Assembly: GCA_035578155.1 (NCBI GenBank)
Contig: JAPWDM010000016.1
Location: forward strand, 8,041,044-8,105,043
Origin: Brachynemurus nebulosus
Lineage: Eukaryota; Arthropoda; Insecta; Neuroptera; Myrmeleontidae
Length of the DNA stretch: 64,000 nucleotides
Reading direction: 5' to 3'
Part shown: piece after piece, positions 37,150 through 48,840 of the stretch
Layout of the letters: each line of letters starts with the position of its first letter
Position numbering within the stretch: position 1 is the first letter of the stretch
Notes under the pieces: generated by a model
What the model was told of the DNA's origin: nothing
The model's database searches: none
The model's input: only the letters and a program-made list of their open reading frames with translations
Position numbers and translations under genes: made by a program

Positions 37150-37965
37150 ATAATAAATAAAGTAAAATGTCATTATAATGAGTTTAGTAGTACATATTTT
37201 GAAAAAAAAATTTCTAAGGTGTTTGTGGGATTGTATAAATATTTTGAAGGACAAAATTTTTTGTGGACTGCGGATTGAAGAGTTGTTTCTTCTTTAACTT
37301 CTTTTACTGTATATTCTTTAGTACCTTCTGTTGACTTTTCTTTTGTAGTAATTATATCCACATATTAAATATTAAATCCACACAATATTAAATCCACATT
37401 TGAACTTAAGACATCTTTTGTCGTGAATATACTTTTAAATTTAAATACATGCCAAAATATCAAAAAATTGCATATAAAGATGTGATTTGGATAAGCCTAG
37501 GAGAGTTACATATTTATTCTAAATCTAGATAAACGTTACGAATGAAGTTAGCATTAAGTTCGATTTAAAATCGTTAATGAATAATTTGAACGTGTCTTTT
37601 AAGTTCAACTAATTTAAATTGTTTCTAAATCCCACACGATGTCTCGTGCTTATTTTTGTCGCGGGTATTTAATTCTGAATGCCAACACAAGTATATGCTA
37701 TAAACATACGTATTTGTGTTGCCATTATAGGGAAAACATTTTTTAGGGACACATTTTCATACATTTGAGAAATACTAGAAAAATATTTATGTGTATCCGT
37801 TTTAGTCGTTAGCCACACATATTCGTGAGTATAAAAACATTTCTCGTTCTAACAAATGTTTTCGAAACAAAAATGCAAATTACAATTAACATTACATATA
37901 ATTCATATTTTCTAGTCTGTTGAATAAGATTTTTGAAACTAGACAATATTTTAAATTGTTAATTA
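37150..37965. repeat. Left 816-bp direct repeat of Penelope-like element
   Basis: The repeat is nearly identical to 40561-41376 at a constant offset of 3,411 bp; I noticed one substitution (TAAATCCCACACG versus TAAATACCACACG). Penelope-like elements are typically flanked by LTR-like direct repeats, so these are read as pseudo-LTRs. Confidence 0.85.
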
Positions 37966-39261
37966 CATTTAACAATTTAACAAACATTTAACAAACATTT
38001 ATTCCCTGGATGTCTCAGCTTTATTCACAAACATACCCCTTAACTTTGCTAAAACCATAATCAAAAAAAACTGGCATAACATAAAAAATCAAACTAACTT
38101 AGATAAAGACACATTTTTTGAAGGCCTAGACTTAATCTTAAACAATACATATTTCCATTCAAAATATACAAACAGTTATTATCTCCAAAAAATTGGAGTA
38201 CCAATGGGAAGCCCAGTTTCCCCCATTATCGCGGAATATGTCATGGACCATCTAATAACACAAGCACAAAATAGACTATCCAAAAAAAAATATACACCTT
38301 TACAAAATAATACGATATGTCGATGACATATTCGCGATAAGCAACAAAGACAATTTAAATCATGTTTTAACAGAATTCAACAATACCCACCCCAAACTAC
38401 AATTCACCATTGAAACAGATCAAAAATGGCAAATTACAGTTTCTTGACACATTAGTTACTACACACAAAAACCAACTAAAAACTGAGTGGCACACCAAAA
38501 AATATCATTCAAACAGACTACTAAACTACCATTCAAATCACAACAAAAATATCAAAATCAATATTATTCAAAACCTATTACATAGGGCAATAAATTTAAC
38601 AGATCCTTTATACAGACCCAAAACCATCCAAAAAGCAATACAAATACTAATCAACAATAACTATCCGCATAAACTAATATACAGCATCCTTAAACAAATA
38701 ACACACAAAAAATACAATACACACAAAAAAACTAACAACAACAATCTCAATATAGATACTAACTTCATCACAATTCCATACTTAGACGAACAAACCAATA
38801 ATAAGCTCAAAAAAATCCTAAATAAAGAAAACAACAAAACAGTATTCAAATACCTCAATAAAGTACACCCTAAAATTTATACCAAAGTTAAAACTGGAAC
38901 CAATAAATTCGAAAAATCTAATGTTGTATATGCAGTTTCATGCGGATCGTGTTCAAAAAAATACATTGGTAATACAAAAAATAAACTCCAAAATAGAATT
39001 TATACACACAAATACCAGATCAAAACAGGAATTAATTCAACAGGATTACAATTACATACATATGAAAATTCACATAATTTCAATTTCGAAGAAACTCAAA
39101 TTCTTGATTACGAATCGAATTATCATAAACGCCAAATTTCAGAAGCTTTATACATAAATATCAACGACAATTGCAACAAACAAACAGATATGAATAATCC
39201 AGAATTAACAAAACATTATAGAGAGGTCATTAATACAGTTAAGAAGAACCTAAAACCCTAA
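37966..39261 (+). pseudogene. Penelope-like reverse transcriptase / GIY-YIG endonuclease, 5'-truncated with frameshifts
   Basis: Translation starts abruptly at RT motif A (SLDVSALFTNIPL), continues through VPMGSPVSP (motif B) and IRYVDDIFAI (catalytic YVDD, near 38318), then shifts frame. The remainder is a 283-codon ORF (38410-39261) with GKLQFLDTL, a helical linker, and a GIY-YIG endonuclease (VVYAVSCGSCSKKYIGNTKN...QNRIYTHK). The N-terminal half of RT is missing and the left pseudo-LTR abuts directly. The enzyme would copy RNA into DNA at nicks made by its own endonuclease. At least two frameshifts make it inactive. Confidence 0.85.
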
Positions 39262-40560
39262 ATTACTTTAAACTTCAACTCCAAAATACAAAATTCATAC
39301 AACAGATCATATTCAAAAAAATCCCTATAAAATCTGTCTCAAATTATATTCAAATAAACCTCCACATATATTAAAATATAAATATATATAAATTTAAGTA
39401 CGTATGTAAATACAAATATGTGCAACTATGTGCACACACGTACATATATGGACGTATGTGCACATAACAATTTATAACATACATTATTGTATATACACTA
39501 TACATACAATCAACTAAACACCATAGAGAGGTCATTGATACGGTTAAGAGGAACCCAAAACCCTAAATTACTCCAAACTTCAATTCTAAAATATAAATTT
39601 CAGACAATAGTTCATATCAAAAAAATCCTTAAATAAATCTTTTAAACTATTCCAAATAAAAAGTGTTACATATACTAAAATAAACATAGATATAAGTACA
39701 ATGTTTTTAAAAAAATATGTATAGAAATGTGCATATACGTGCAGGTATACACGTATATGCACATACAAATTTTAATATACTCTATTGTACATGCCCCATG
39801 GTCACTTTGCAAAAATTAATTATTTCCATATTTAAAAATTCCCACCACATATATTACCCACTGCGCAGTCGCATGATTAACCAATAATAACTAACACCAC
39901 ACCTTGTCAATTCATAATAAATGAAAAACATTCAAACAAACATGGTTACATAAAGTTCCTGAATAATTTCAATATTTACTCCAATCTAATCTAAATTTTA
40001 TTACAAAAGAAATTTTACAAAGTGACAATGGAGAGTATAAATAAATAACAAATCAAATATAACGTCAAACCAACAAAATAATAAAATAGTAATCAAATCT
40101 TTACATCATATTAACAGTAAGTAACAACATAAAAAATTATACACATTTTATTCAAACTGATTTACCATTACAGTGACATAAGATCATTTCCAAAATAATA
40201 CAAATACAATGATATAAAGATTTGAATATCACATCAATATATTTAAGTAAAATGAAACAACATTTGACAATTAAATTATATAATTTAAAATTCAACGTAT
40301 AACATAGAACTGACAATGGAAAAATCCTTCCAAAGAAAAAAATTTTTTTATATAAAAAAATTTTGTAAGTACAAATCGTTTTAATAATTTTTTAAAATAA
40401 TATCATATTGTATTCTAATAAGGAAAAAAATCTGTACAATTATAGATTTTTATAAAAAAAATGTACCTGAAGAGCCCATAAAGGGTGAAATATATATAGT
40501 ACCTACTAAGGAATTTTAAATTTCATTTATGGTGAGACAACTCCAAAAAACCCCAAATTA
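39213..40560. repeat. Penelope-like element 3' region with internal duplication
   Basis: The end of the coding region and about 270 bp beyond (39213-39480: TATAGAGAGGTCATTAATACAGTTAAGA...) are repeated in diverged form at 39521-39780. The rest is AT-rich without a gene and ends at the right direct repeat. Confidence 0.65.
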
Positions 40561-41376
40561 ATAATAAATAAAGTAAAATGTCATTATAATGAGTTTAGTA
40601 GTACATATTTTGAAAAAAAAATTTCTAAGGTGTTTGTGGGATTGTATAAATATTTTGAAGGACAAAATTTTTTGTGGACTGCGGATTGAAGAGTTGTTTC
40701 TTCTTTAACTTCTTTTACTGTATATTCTTTAGTACCTTCTGTTGACTTTTCTTTTGTAGTAATTATATCCACATATTAAATATTAAATCCACACAATATT
40801 AAATCCACATTTGAACTTAAGACATCTTTTGTCGTGAATATACTTTTAAATTTAAATACATGCCAAAATATCAAAAAATTGCATATAAAGATGTGATTTG
40901 GATAAGCCTAGGAGAGTTACATATTTATTCTAAATCTAGATAAACGTTACGAATGAAGTTAGCATTAAGTTCGATTTAAAATCGTTAATGAATAATTTGA
41001 ACGTGTCTTTTAAGTTCAACTAATTTAAATTGTTTCTAAATACCACACGATGTCTCGTGCTTATTTTTGTCGCGGGTATTTAATTCTGAATGCCAACACA
41101 AGTATATGCTATAAACATACGTATTTGTGTTGCCATTATAGGGAAAACATTTTTTAGGGACACATTTTCATACATTTGAGAAATACTAGAAAAATATTTA
41201 TGTGTATCCGTTTTAGTCGTTAGCCACACATATTCGTGAGTATAAAAACATTTCTCGTTCTAACAAATGTTTTCGAAACAAAAATGCAAATTACAATTAA
41301 CATTACATATAATTCATATTTTCTAGTCTGTTGAATAAGATTTTTGAAACTAGACAATATTTTAAATTGTTAATTA
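40561..41376. repeat. Right 816-bp direct repeat of Penelope-like element
   Basis: This is the second copy of 37150-37965, ending in the same TTTAAATTGTTAATTA. High identity between the copies suggests that the rearrangement is recent. Confidence 0.85.
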
Positions 41377-42021
41377 TTGTCAGAAACTGTGAATTTTCTT
41401 TATTTATTGTCATTATAAATATATAAACAGATAGTTCTTCCAAATATCTAAATAATTAATATTCGATAGGTTTACTTTCACCATAAATATGTAAAATAAA
41501 AATCCGAGCCGACTTTCAGTTTTGACACCATCTTTAGGTAAAATATAATTTATTAAGTAATTCATTTGAGCAACAACTATTTCATAGCATAAAACGGGAA
41601 TGAATAATATTTATGTATTAATAGAGAATGATGAGTATAGATTCTGATAACAAGCAGGCAAAAGGACAAAAATATGAGTGTAAATTCACGTTAATAAAAT
41701 TAGTCCGTATTATTAGTATAAATGGAACACCTTCAGCGGTGCGCCTCTTTTTGAAAACGAGTAAATACCAACTAAAAATGCAAAAACTAGAATTTTTTAT
41801 AACATGTGTATCTAGGGTTGCTAACTATATTTTATTATAAAGTATCCTACTTCATTTTTCACAAACATACTTTATACTTTTGCATAAAAATAAAGCATGC
41901 TCTCGTAAAATACTTTATTTTGAATCTTGACTGTGATTACACTAAACAAAACTCTCCGATACGTAATTTCCAAACAACTTATTAAATACTAAGGTGGATG
42001 ATTTACCTGTAATCTGAATCA
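41377..42021. other. Non-coding stretch
   Basis: No gene or clear repeat recognised. Confidence 0.3.
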
Positions 42022-42231
42022 GTGATACTTATAAAAATCCAGGAAACATCTACTAAAAATAACAAAGAATTTGCAAAGAAAAATACTGCTGCAGAACGGC
42101 AATATATACTTAAAAATACGTGTGATATCTTATCAAATATAAAAAAAATTATTTCTTATTTGCTCTCTGTTTCTGCAACCCTAGCTTTCACTGAGAGAGT
42201 TCTTTCGAATATGAATTATTTATTTATTTAA
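42022..42231 (+). pseudogene. hAT transposase C-terminal dimerisation remnant
   Basis: The last residues, LLSVSATLAFTERVLSNMN, match the conserved hAT C-terminal signature (S..A..ER.FS.MN). Only about 70 codons are open and no DDE or zinc-finger part is found nearby. Confidence 0.5.
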
Positions 42232-42683
42232 ATCTAAACTTAGATTGTAGAACTAGCTATGAAACGTTCATAGATAACAAAAAATTGTTAACATGTGCTA
42301 AAAACACAAAAATGCGGGAAACTCATGCGGGAAAAGTACTAGCTTGGCGGTGCACACATTTTTATACGAAAATAGCTGTTTGCCCACTGTACTCTTCCCA
42401 CATACATTTTGCGTGCGGAAAATATACTTTCCACACGCAAATTGACAATAAAACACGCAAAATTTAATCAAAACACGTAAAGCCGCTTCATAATTGTTTC
42501 TATGAAAACCACCAACAATAGTATATTATGCGGGAAGTAAGTGCGAGAAGTTGTCGATTGCCCACAAGAGTGAAGTTTCTGGTTTAACTTACTGATTTTC
42601 AGAGCTTCCACAATATTAAGTTTTCGGCCTGTCGGACCAGTGTATAATATTCTAGGTTATATTATGTTAAATTGTACAGCTCC

Positions 42684-43606
42684 CAGGGCCGAATTTACCC
42701 TAAGTGCCGCCCTGGACACCGTGAAAAATTCCGCCCCTGCCTTTCCCTAAAAAAAAATTTCTTAATATTTTTTAACTTTTTCCTACAAAAAATGTTTATT
42801 CTTACCAATAAAATAAAGTAAAAAAATGTTTTTGGAGAAAAAGCTTTTATTTAAAAATGGGCTAAAAAAATAAAATAACTTTTGAGTGAAGTTTGAAGCA
42901 ATATGCAACATAATTTATAAAAGCTTGAGGCGTTATCATTAATTATTTCTGTTTTAGATATAAGTGTAGCTATTTTACTTTTCAGTTGTTACCAAATTTA
43001 ATTAAACGCCTCAAGCTTTTAGAAATTATGTTGCATATTGCTTCAAACTTCACTCAAAAGTTACTTTATTTTTTTAGCCCATTTTTAAATAAAAGCTTTT
43101 TCTTAAAATTTTTTTTTACTTTATTTCATTTTCTACTTTTTAGTCTGATTACAATTAATTTAAAAAAAAAATTAAAGAAGTAATTTTTTTACCTATATTT
43201 TAATCGGTTAATTTACCCTAATCAGACATAACTATGGAAACAAAAAATTGCAATGTGAAATCAATGGACAATATTTGACAATTCGAAATGTCAAAAAGTT
43301 GCATAGGACTAAAAATCAACAATTTTGGTTTGGGGCAAATTAGGGAAAAACTAATTATACAATATTGCATTGTCATCAAGGTTAGACATGTATGCAAAAT
43401 TTGAAACCTCTAGCTCAATTAGAACCTGTCTAAATTTTGTTTCCAAGATTTGATCTAAACCAACATACTAACATAGCGAGTTAAATAAATGATTTTAAAA
43501 ATAAGTGACAAGCAAAAAAAAGTTAAATTACAAATTTTGCTGCCCTCCTAAAAATTTGCCGCCCGGGGCACTAGCCCCGCGTACCCCTAATGTAAGCCCA
43601 GCACTG
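42684..43606. mobile_element. hAT-type non-autonomous element with internal palindrome
   Basis: The left end CAGGGCCGAATTTACCCTAAGTGCCGCCC and right end (reverse complement CAGTGCTGGGCTTACATTAGGGGTACGCGGGGC) are flanked by ACAGCTCC and ACAGCTGC, an 8-bp duplication with one mismatch. In the middle, arms of about 100 bp (42838-42936 and 43008-43108: AAAGCTTTTATTTAAAAATGGGCTAAAAAAATAAA...) form a large hairpin. There is no transposase. Confidence 0.7.
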
Positions 43607-43692
43607 ACAGCTGCCCAAGTGCAACCTGGTCTATAAAAGTCATATGCGTAGTTGATAAGTCCGCACTCAATACACATTTTTGTATACAGCTG

Positions 43693-43917
43693 TTAACTCG
43701 GGAATTCCCAGTGTCACCTGTAGGTGACAGACATTTTTAATTGTAAACTGTATGAATTTGTTTGTTTGACTTATAATGTTGTCACAAAAGAGAAATATAA
43801 AATCACTTATTGGCCTCCTGATGGTGGTAGCAGAATTTAAATATTTAATTATCTTATAGTTGAAAAAAATTAAAAATATCTGTCACCTTCAAATAACTCT
43901 GGGAATTGTCGAGTTAA
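43693..43917. mobile_element. Short TTAA-flanked MITE
   Basis: TTAA at both sides (43693-43696 and 43914-43917), with inverted ends CTCGGGAATTCCCAG and CTGGGAATTGTCGAG. GTCACCTGTAGGTGACAG sits just inside the left end and CTGTCACCTT just inside the right. Confidence 0.65.
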
Positions 43918-44550
43918 GGTACTATCACAGTATGATCGAAATGGAGTTGAATTATTTTTACGATTAATACCACTATATAACAATACAAAAATAATTTTTT
44001 TATTTATTTTTTATAATTATTATAATTGTTTGAAAAAAGTGTCTTTAAAAAAGGGCGAAATTTGATGCCCTCGATTGCGGCCGCAGTTTTCATTTGGAAA
44101 AAAAATCAAATAGATTATCCATCTGTAGGTAAGCCGCTATGTACCGATGGGAGCTTTTTTTTAAAGTCTCTCTATTTTTTTACACGGAAAACTCAAAATT
44201 TTGTACTTTTTATTCAAACCGCCCCCATTTTTTCAAATTTCAAAAAAAAAGCTCCTATAGGTACACAGCGGCTTACCTGCAGATTGATAAACTATTTGAT
44301 ATTTTTTTTTTTTTCAGATAAAAACTTCGACCCCAAACGTGGGCACCAAATATCGCTCTTTTCATTTTTTCAAAAAATTATAATAATTATAAAAAATAAA
44401 TAAAAATGAATAAAAAAATATTTTTGTATTTTTTAAATAGTGTTACTAATCATAGAAAAGCATTCATCCCCTTTCCCCCATCCTATCCATCCGAAAAAAC
44501 TTGTGAAAATTGACTATTTTTCGGCCAATCACACTGTGATGGTACCTTAA
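43914..44550. mobile_element. TTAA-flanked fold-back MITE sharing a TTAA with its neighbour
   Basis: TTAA at 43914-43917 and 44547-44550, with inverted ends GGTACTATCACAGTATGAT and GGTACCATCACAGTGTGAT. Long inner arms pair around GGTAAGCCGCTRTGTACC...GGAGCTTTTTTTT (about 44128-44160 and 44246-44278). The 125-codon frame at 44026-44403 is a by-product of the hairpin. Confidence 0.7.
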
Positions 44551-45185
44551 TAGTTTATTTCTTTTTAAAGCATATTATACAATCCCTTTTGTTCGCGCAC
44601 GTCGCTGATCAAGTTAAATTTGGTACACAGAATGGTATTTTAAGAAGTAAACGATCACTGTAGTTAATTCTTCTATTTTCATTTTCTAGTAAAAGATTAA
44701 ATGTTCAGACAGATTTCGTTTATAATTCAATTATTATTGAATAAGGTTCTAACGTGCAGTTAAAGAAAATCGGATATAACGGACAAGAAAATAAGGCCAC
44801 AGAACAAAAACAAAAAACAGAAGAGAAATAGAAATGTCACTAAAAAAACCAGGAAATGTTTGTTTAAAATTAATTGATTGTGGATGACATTTTCGCTTTT
44901 GTTTTTTTCTATTCTAAATGAACGTTAACAGGTACTTTTAAAATGTCAGCAATAATGTGTACATATGAATAAAACTGTGTTAAAACCACTAAAATTTTGA
45001 GTGAATAAAAAATTAGATCTGTCCAGTAAAAAGTCAACAAAATAATACAATTTAACAAGTTAGTTAAAACTTTAAATAGTTAAAGTTAATATAATGATAA
45101 AATGTTATTATACACTAAAATTAATTTTTTCTACTCTTGTTGGAGAACAAACTCATTACATATGGGTTAATTGTTGAGAAAGTTA
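44551..45185. other. Non-coding stretch
   Basis: No gene or repeat recognised. Confidence 0.3.
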
Positions 45186-45189
45186 GGCA

Positions 45190-45982
45190 TTATTTAAAGG
45201 GAAATAATTATTTGAACAGTCTTTTATACATTTGGTCAGTTACCTTGGCCAGTTAAAAATTTAAACGGTCAGTATTATATTTTTTAGCAGTATTAAATCA
45301 ACTTGAGCAGTAAAACCTGGTCAGTAATAAAAATGAATTTGGTCAGTTATTTTTTTTTACAATGGTCAATAAAATAAATAAATTGTCAGTAAAATAACTA
45401 AATGGTCGGTAAAATAACTAAATGGTTAGTAAAATATCTAAACGAGCAGTTAAATAAATAGTTTGCCAGTTCCCAGAATACAATAAAAGTCAAACGTTAT
45501 TTTGGTTGAAAATAGTGTGAAATCTGAGCCAAAAATGATGAATACTTTGCGATAGCGCAGTGGGAAAATTAATGTTTTATTATTTTCTTTTATGAAAAGT
45601 GCAATGAGGAGGCTAGCAAAATAAGATTAGTTTAGGTATACTTATCCTAAAGGAATTATATTTTCAATGAAATATATTTCAATTATATTATAATATATTC
45701 AATAAAATTTTATAATTAACTTTCAACAATTCAAATTCAAATTCTTTTACCGTTATAGAATTTTATAAATCTGAGTTAACAAAATATGGTTGAAAAGAAA
45801 TTCATATACAGAGTGTTTTCAACAACTAAGGACACATAAATTTTAACATAGGGAAAACTTGTTATAATTATAATCAAAGAGAGCTATACGACAAAATAAT
45901 GTTCAAAAATAATTTAAAACCAATAACAGTAAATTGATTGAAATAATTGTAAATGATCTTAATCTAATATTGAAATATTTTT
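45190..45982. mobile_element. GGTCAGT-array element, copy 2, truncated
   Basis: The sequence matches 34543-35340 almost throughout (GGGAAATAATTATTTGARCAG, the GGTCAGT array, CCAGTTCCCAGAATACAATAAAAGTCAAACG, AAAGAGAGCTATACGACAAAATAATG). It stops where the SINE cluster begins, so the right array is missing. Confidence 0.65.
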
Positions 45983-46338
45983 TTTCAATTTCAAATATTA
46001 TCGGGTGCTTGTGAAACACTACTACATATGACAGACTTTTGTCTGCATTTTAAACACACGTAGTATTCATATATTCACTTATCGTTCAGCTAAACTGAAA
46101 CTTTAAGCACTCGACTTCCTTGGTTAACATGACCAAAAACCACATATGTAAATTAAAAATCACAAAGTGATTGAAAAAATTATCCGGATCGGCCGGGAAT
46201 CGAACCCAGGATCTCCTAGTAACTAGCCAGGTGTGCTATCCATTACACCACTGGTCCTTTGCTCGACAGGCGTCCGATACAGACAACATTCAACCACTTA
46301 TGTGTATGTACTCTCTATAATCCGAGAAGCAGTTACAA
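45983..46338 (-). repeat. tRNA-derived SINE, minus orientation
   Basis: Reverse-strand reading gives a head with GTAACTGCTTCTCGG, a tRNA-like body (GGACCAGTGGTGTAATGGATAGC, then a CTAGTTA loop, then GGGTTCGATTCCCGGCCGATCC) and a tail ending CACCCGATAATATTTGAAATTG. A-box and B-box sequences are intact. The flanking TTTTTCAATTTCAAATATTATCGGGTG occurs at 45983-46009 and again at 46339-46365; this may be duplicated target or a second tail. Confidence 0.7.
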
Positions 46339-46368
46339 TTTTTCAATTTCAAATATTATCGGGTGTAA

Positions 46369-46712
46369 AAGTGTAACTGCGTCTTGCATTAAAGAGAGGA
46401 TGTTTGATTGATTATCAGAATTGGAGTGGCACTCGAACGAACGGTCGGTGGCCTAATTGGTAAGGCGCTTGGCTAGTAACCAAGAGATCCGGGCTCGAGT
46501 CCCAGCCGACCCAGTTTTGATAATTTTTCAAACACTATGTGAATTTTAATTAACATAATGAATTGGCCATTTGCCAAGGTACATCGAGTGTTCAAGTATT
46601 AGCCAAAGCTGGACATTAAGTGAACATATGAATATTGGTGTATGTTTAAAATACGGACAAAAGTCCGCCATACATTAATAATGTTTCACAGGCACTCGAT
46701 AACATTAGAAAT
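46369..46712 (+). repeat. tRNA-derived SINE, plus orientation, copy 1
   Basis: Head GTGTAACTGCGTCTTGCATTAAAGAGAGG, tRNA-like body at about 46441-46512 with acceptor GGTCGGT/GCCGACC, anticodon-type loop CTAGTAA between CTTGG and CCAAG, and B box GGGCTCGAGTCCC. A long tail ends TTCACAGGCACTCGATAACATTAGAAATT. The loop would read AGT (Thr), but the unit is embedded in a repeated head and tail, so it is a SINE. Confidence 0.75.
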
Positions 46713-46893
46713 TAAAAAGTGTAACTGCGTCTCGCATTAAAGAGAGGATGTTTGATTGATTATCAGAATTGGAGTGGCACTCGAACGAACGGTCGGTGGC
46801 CTAATTGGTAAGGCGCTTGGCTAGTAACCAAGAGATCCGGGTTCGAGTCCCAGCCGATCCAGTTTTGATAATTTTTCAAACACTATGTGTATT
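46713..46893 (+). repeat. tRNA-derived SINE, plus orientation, copy 2 (tail truncated)
   Basis: This is a near-identical second copy joined head-to-tail to the first, with B box GGGTTCGAGTCCC. It diverges from copy 1 after CACTATGTG, in the tail. Confidence 0.75.
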
Positions 46894-47131
46894 TTAATTA
46901 CTTTAATTTTGTCAAGAATAACGTTTTCAGAAAAATGCATATTTACCAGGATTAAGGTCAAAACCTAAAAAATTAACAAAAATTTGACTTTTTTCGCAAA
47001 ATAATCAATGTTCCGGGCAAAATATCTGTCAGCAAACCTCAAATTTGTGTTCAGCGACCCAAGAAACATAAAGAATGAAGATTACTAGGACTGTGACTAA
47101 ACTTTCCCTTAACATTCCTAATATGCTTAGA

Positions 47132-48370
47132 CTATAATGCGATAGATATCCGAGTATTTTCGGCAGTCATGTTAGTTATCAAATTTGAAGACTTTGCAAT
47201 GCATTTGCTACCATACTTAATGGTATCGGGATTCCAAGGAAATATACCTGTCGTCTTGAATCCATTTTGTATAGTTTCTTTTTTAAAACATTTTTCAACG
47301 ACAATCTGTAGAATGCTTGCAAAAACACTTTTTGTTAACGTTTCAGTAGGATGTTCTTTTCTCCATTCTATTACTGCTTTTTTCCATTTCGTTTTTAATG
47401 GTTTAAAAGCAGCAACGTCTGCTGGTTGGAGTATGCGTGTAGAGTTCAGGTATAGGCATATCAAAATTATTCCTAACTTCTTACATGATTCGCTCAGTTC
47501 ATAAGTTAGATGAGTTACATGCCCATCGACGAATAAAATTACGGGAAATATAGTATTTGTTTTTTTTAAATAATGGTATAAAATATTTCCTATATACTCA
47601 TAAAAGAGCTCTATCTTCATCCACCCATTCTCACTAATGCCATAACCCCAATCTGGTGGTAAACTGTTGGAAACTTCTGGTGATCTTCGTTTCCCAGGGT
47701 AAACTATTAAAGGCGGAGTATATTCTCCATTAGCGCGAAAACTAAACATTACTGTTAAACATGACTTAGCCTGCCCTACATCGATTTCATATACATTTTT
47801 TGATCCTTTTACTGCCAATACTTTGTTACTTTTGAGGAATAATTGAAAACTAGTTTCGTCTCCGTTTAAAACTCGCGAAGGATCTTTCAAAATATCAGCG
47901 TAATTTTCTTCAACTAAATAAGTTTCAACTTGGTGAAACCAGCCTCTGATATCTGATTCACTAACATTAGCGCTAGCAGATGTTACAGCTTCCGACTGCC
48001 TTTGTGTTAAAATTGGATCTCTCCGTAGAAATGCTCGAAACGAACCATCACCAGGCTTATTATCTGTAAAAGCATTTGGTCGTGGGTTTTTGTCTAAAAA
48101 TTCTTTTATACTATGTTGAACGTTTTCTTTTCTTCGGGGAAATCCTTTTCTTTGACTCTCGATGATCCAATTAATCAATTTATTTTCTTCTTCAGGTAAT
48201 AGTACTGGATTTGGACCATGTGTTGCTTTTGTAAATTTAGTACTCAAACGAAAAATTAATGTAGATCTTGGAACATCGTAAAGTTTTGCCGCTTTTTTCT
48301 TCGACATACCATTTCTTATAGCAATTAATGCTTTTTGTATATTATTTTCTTTATTCTGCGATTTTGGCAT
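47132..48370 (-). CDS. pogo/Tigger-like DDE transposase
   Basis: An uninterrupted 412-residue ORF. Residues 10-45 form a pipsqueak-type helix-turn-helix (GMSKKKAAKLYDVPRSTL), and 55-125 resemble a CENP-B/Tc5-type second DNA-binding domain. The DDE core follows, with candidate acidic residues D171 (NGDETSF), D282 (LFVDGH) and D318 (LQPADVAAFKPLK). The PPDW and GWM motifs near 240-250 are typical of this family. The product would cut and paste its own element at TA. The ORF has no stops or frameshifts, so activity is possible. The start ATG is the first in frame and precedes the HTH. The region upstream (48371-48469) carries AGTTATTGACA motifs and is interrupted by the Polinton-like insertion. 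Confidence 0.85.
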   Translation of the reverse strand: MPKSQNKENNIQKALIAIRNGMSKKKAAKLYDVPRSTLIFRLSTKFTKATHGPNPVLLPEEENKLINWIIESQRKGFPRRKENVQHSIKEFLDKNPRPNAFTDNKPGDGSFRAFLRRDPILTQRQSEAVTSASANVSESDIRGWFHQVETYLVEENYADILKDPSRVLNGDETSFQLFLKSNKVLAVKGSKNVYEIDVGQAKSCLTVMFSFRANGEYTPPLIVYPGKRRSPEVSNSLPPDWGYGISENGWMKIELFYEYIGNILYHYLKKTNTIFPVILFVDGHVTHLTYELSESCKKLGIILICLYLNSTRILQPADVAAFKPLKTKWKKAVIEWRKEHPTETLTKSVFASILQIVVEKCFKKETIQNGFKTTGIFPWNPDTIKYGSKCIAKSSNLITNMTAENTRISIAL

Positions 48371-48469
48371 TCCGGTAAATTCTATAATAGAAAAAGTTTC
48401 CTAAATTTTTTGGTATTAAGTTCCAGTTACAGTAATTGATACTATTAGAATTACAGTTATTGACATGGT
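48371..48469. promoter_or_regulatory. Upstream region of the pogo transposase, ending in target duplication CATGGT
   Basis: It contains AGTAATTGATAC and AGTTATTGACAT, variants of a motif that recurs on the other side of the insertion (60826-61010). CATGGT at 48464-48469 is the left copy of the 6-bp duplication. Confidence 0.55.
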
Positions 48470-48840
48470 AGTAGGGAGGGTGAATCGTTACTGGGGCATG
48501 TATGTTCTGGGGCACACTGCGCGTGAAAAGTATAGACCCCCATAATGGGTGGTCGATTAATTTTATGTCGTATTGTACTTGTTTTATCAGACTTCCGGCG
48601 ACTAATTGGTCTGTAATTATTATCAGCGTGCGATAAGCCGTTGTTGTTTGTTGAGTCGGTTAATTGGTCTGTGCGTTGTGCGATAAGCCATTGTTGTTTG
48701 GTTGAGTTATAGTTAATTGGTCTGTGCGTGGGTTTTTTATGCTCATTAAAGCTAATTGGCTAGTTTTTTGAACGTTGCGCGCTCATTAAAATTAATTGGC
48801 GCTGATAAGACATTCCAGACTTCGGAATTGTGATATCATA
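48470..48840 (+). repeat. Left terminal inverted repeat with TTAATTGG iterons
   Basis: It matches the reverse complement of 60450-60819 with scattered substitutions. Inside, TAATTGGTCTGT occurs three times, GTGCGATAAGCC(G/A)TTGTTGTTTG twice, and GCTCATTAAARYTAATTGGC twice. These may serve replication or promoter function; that is inferred from position only. Confidence 0.9.

Noticed and set aside
44026..44403. A 125-codon plus-strand ORF
   Set aside because: It lies across the arms of a fold-back MITE and has low-complexity composition.
46441..46512. A tRNA-Thr(AGT) gene on the plus strand
   Set aside because: The cloverleaf is plausible, but the same body recurs with the same head and tail three times within 1 kb, which identifies a tRNA-derived SINE.
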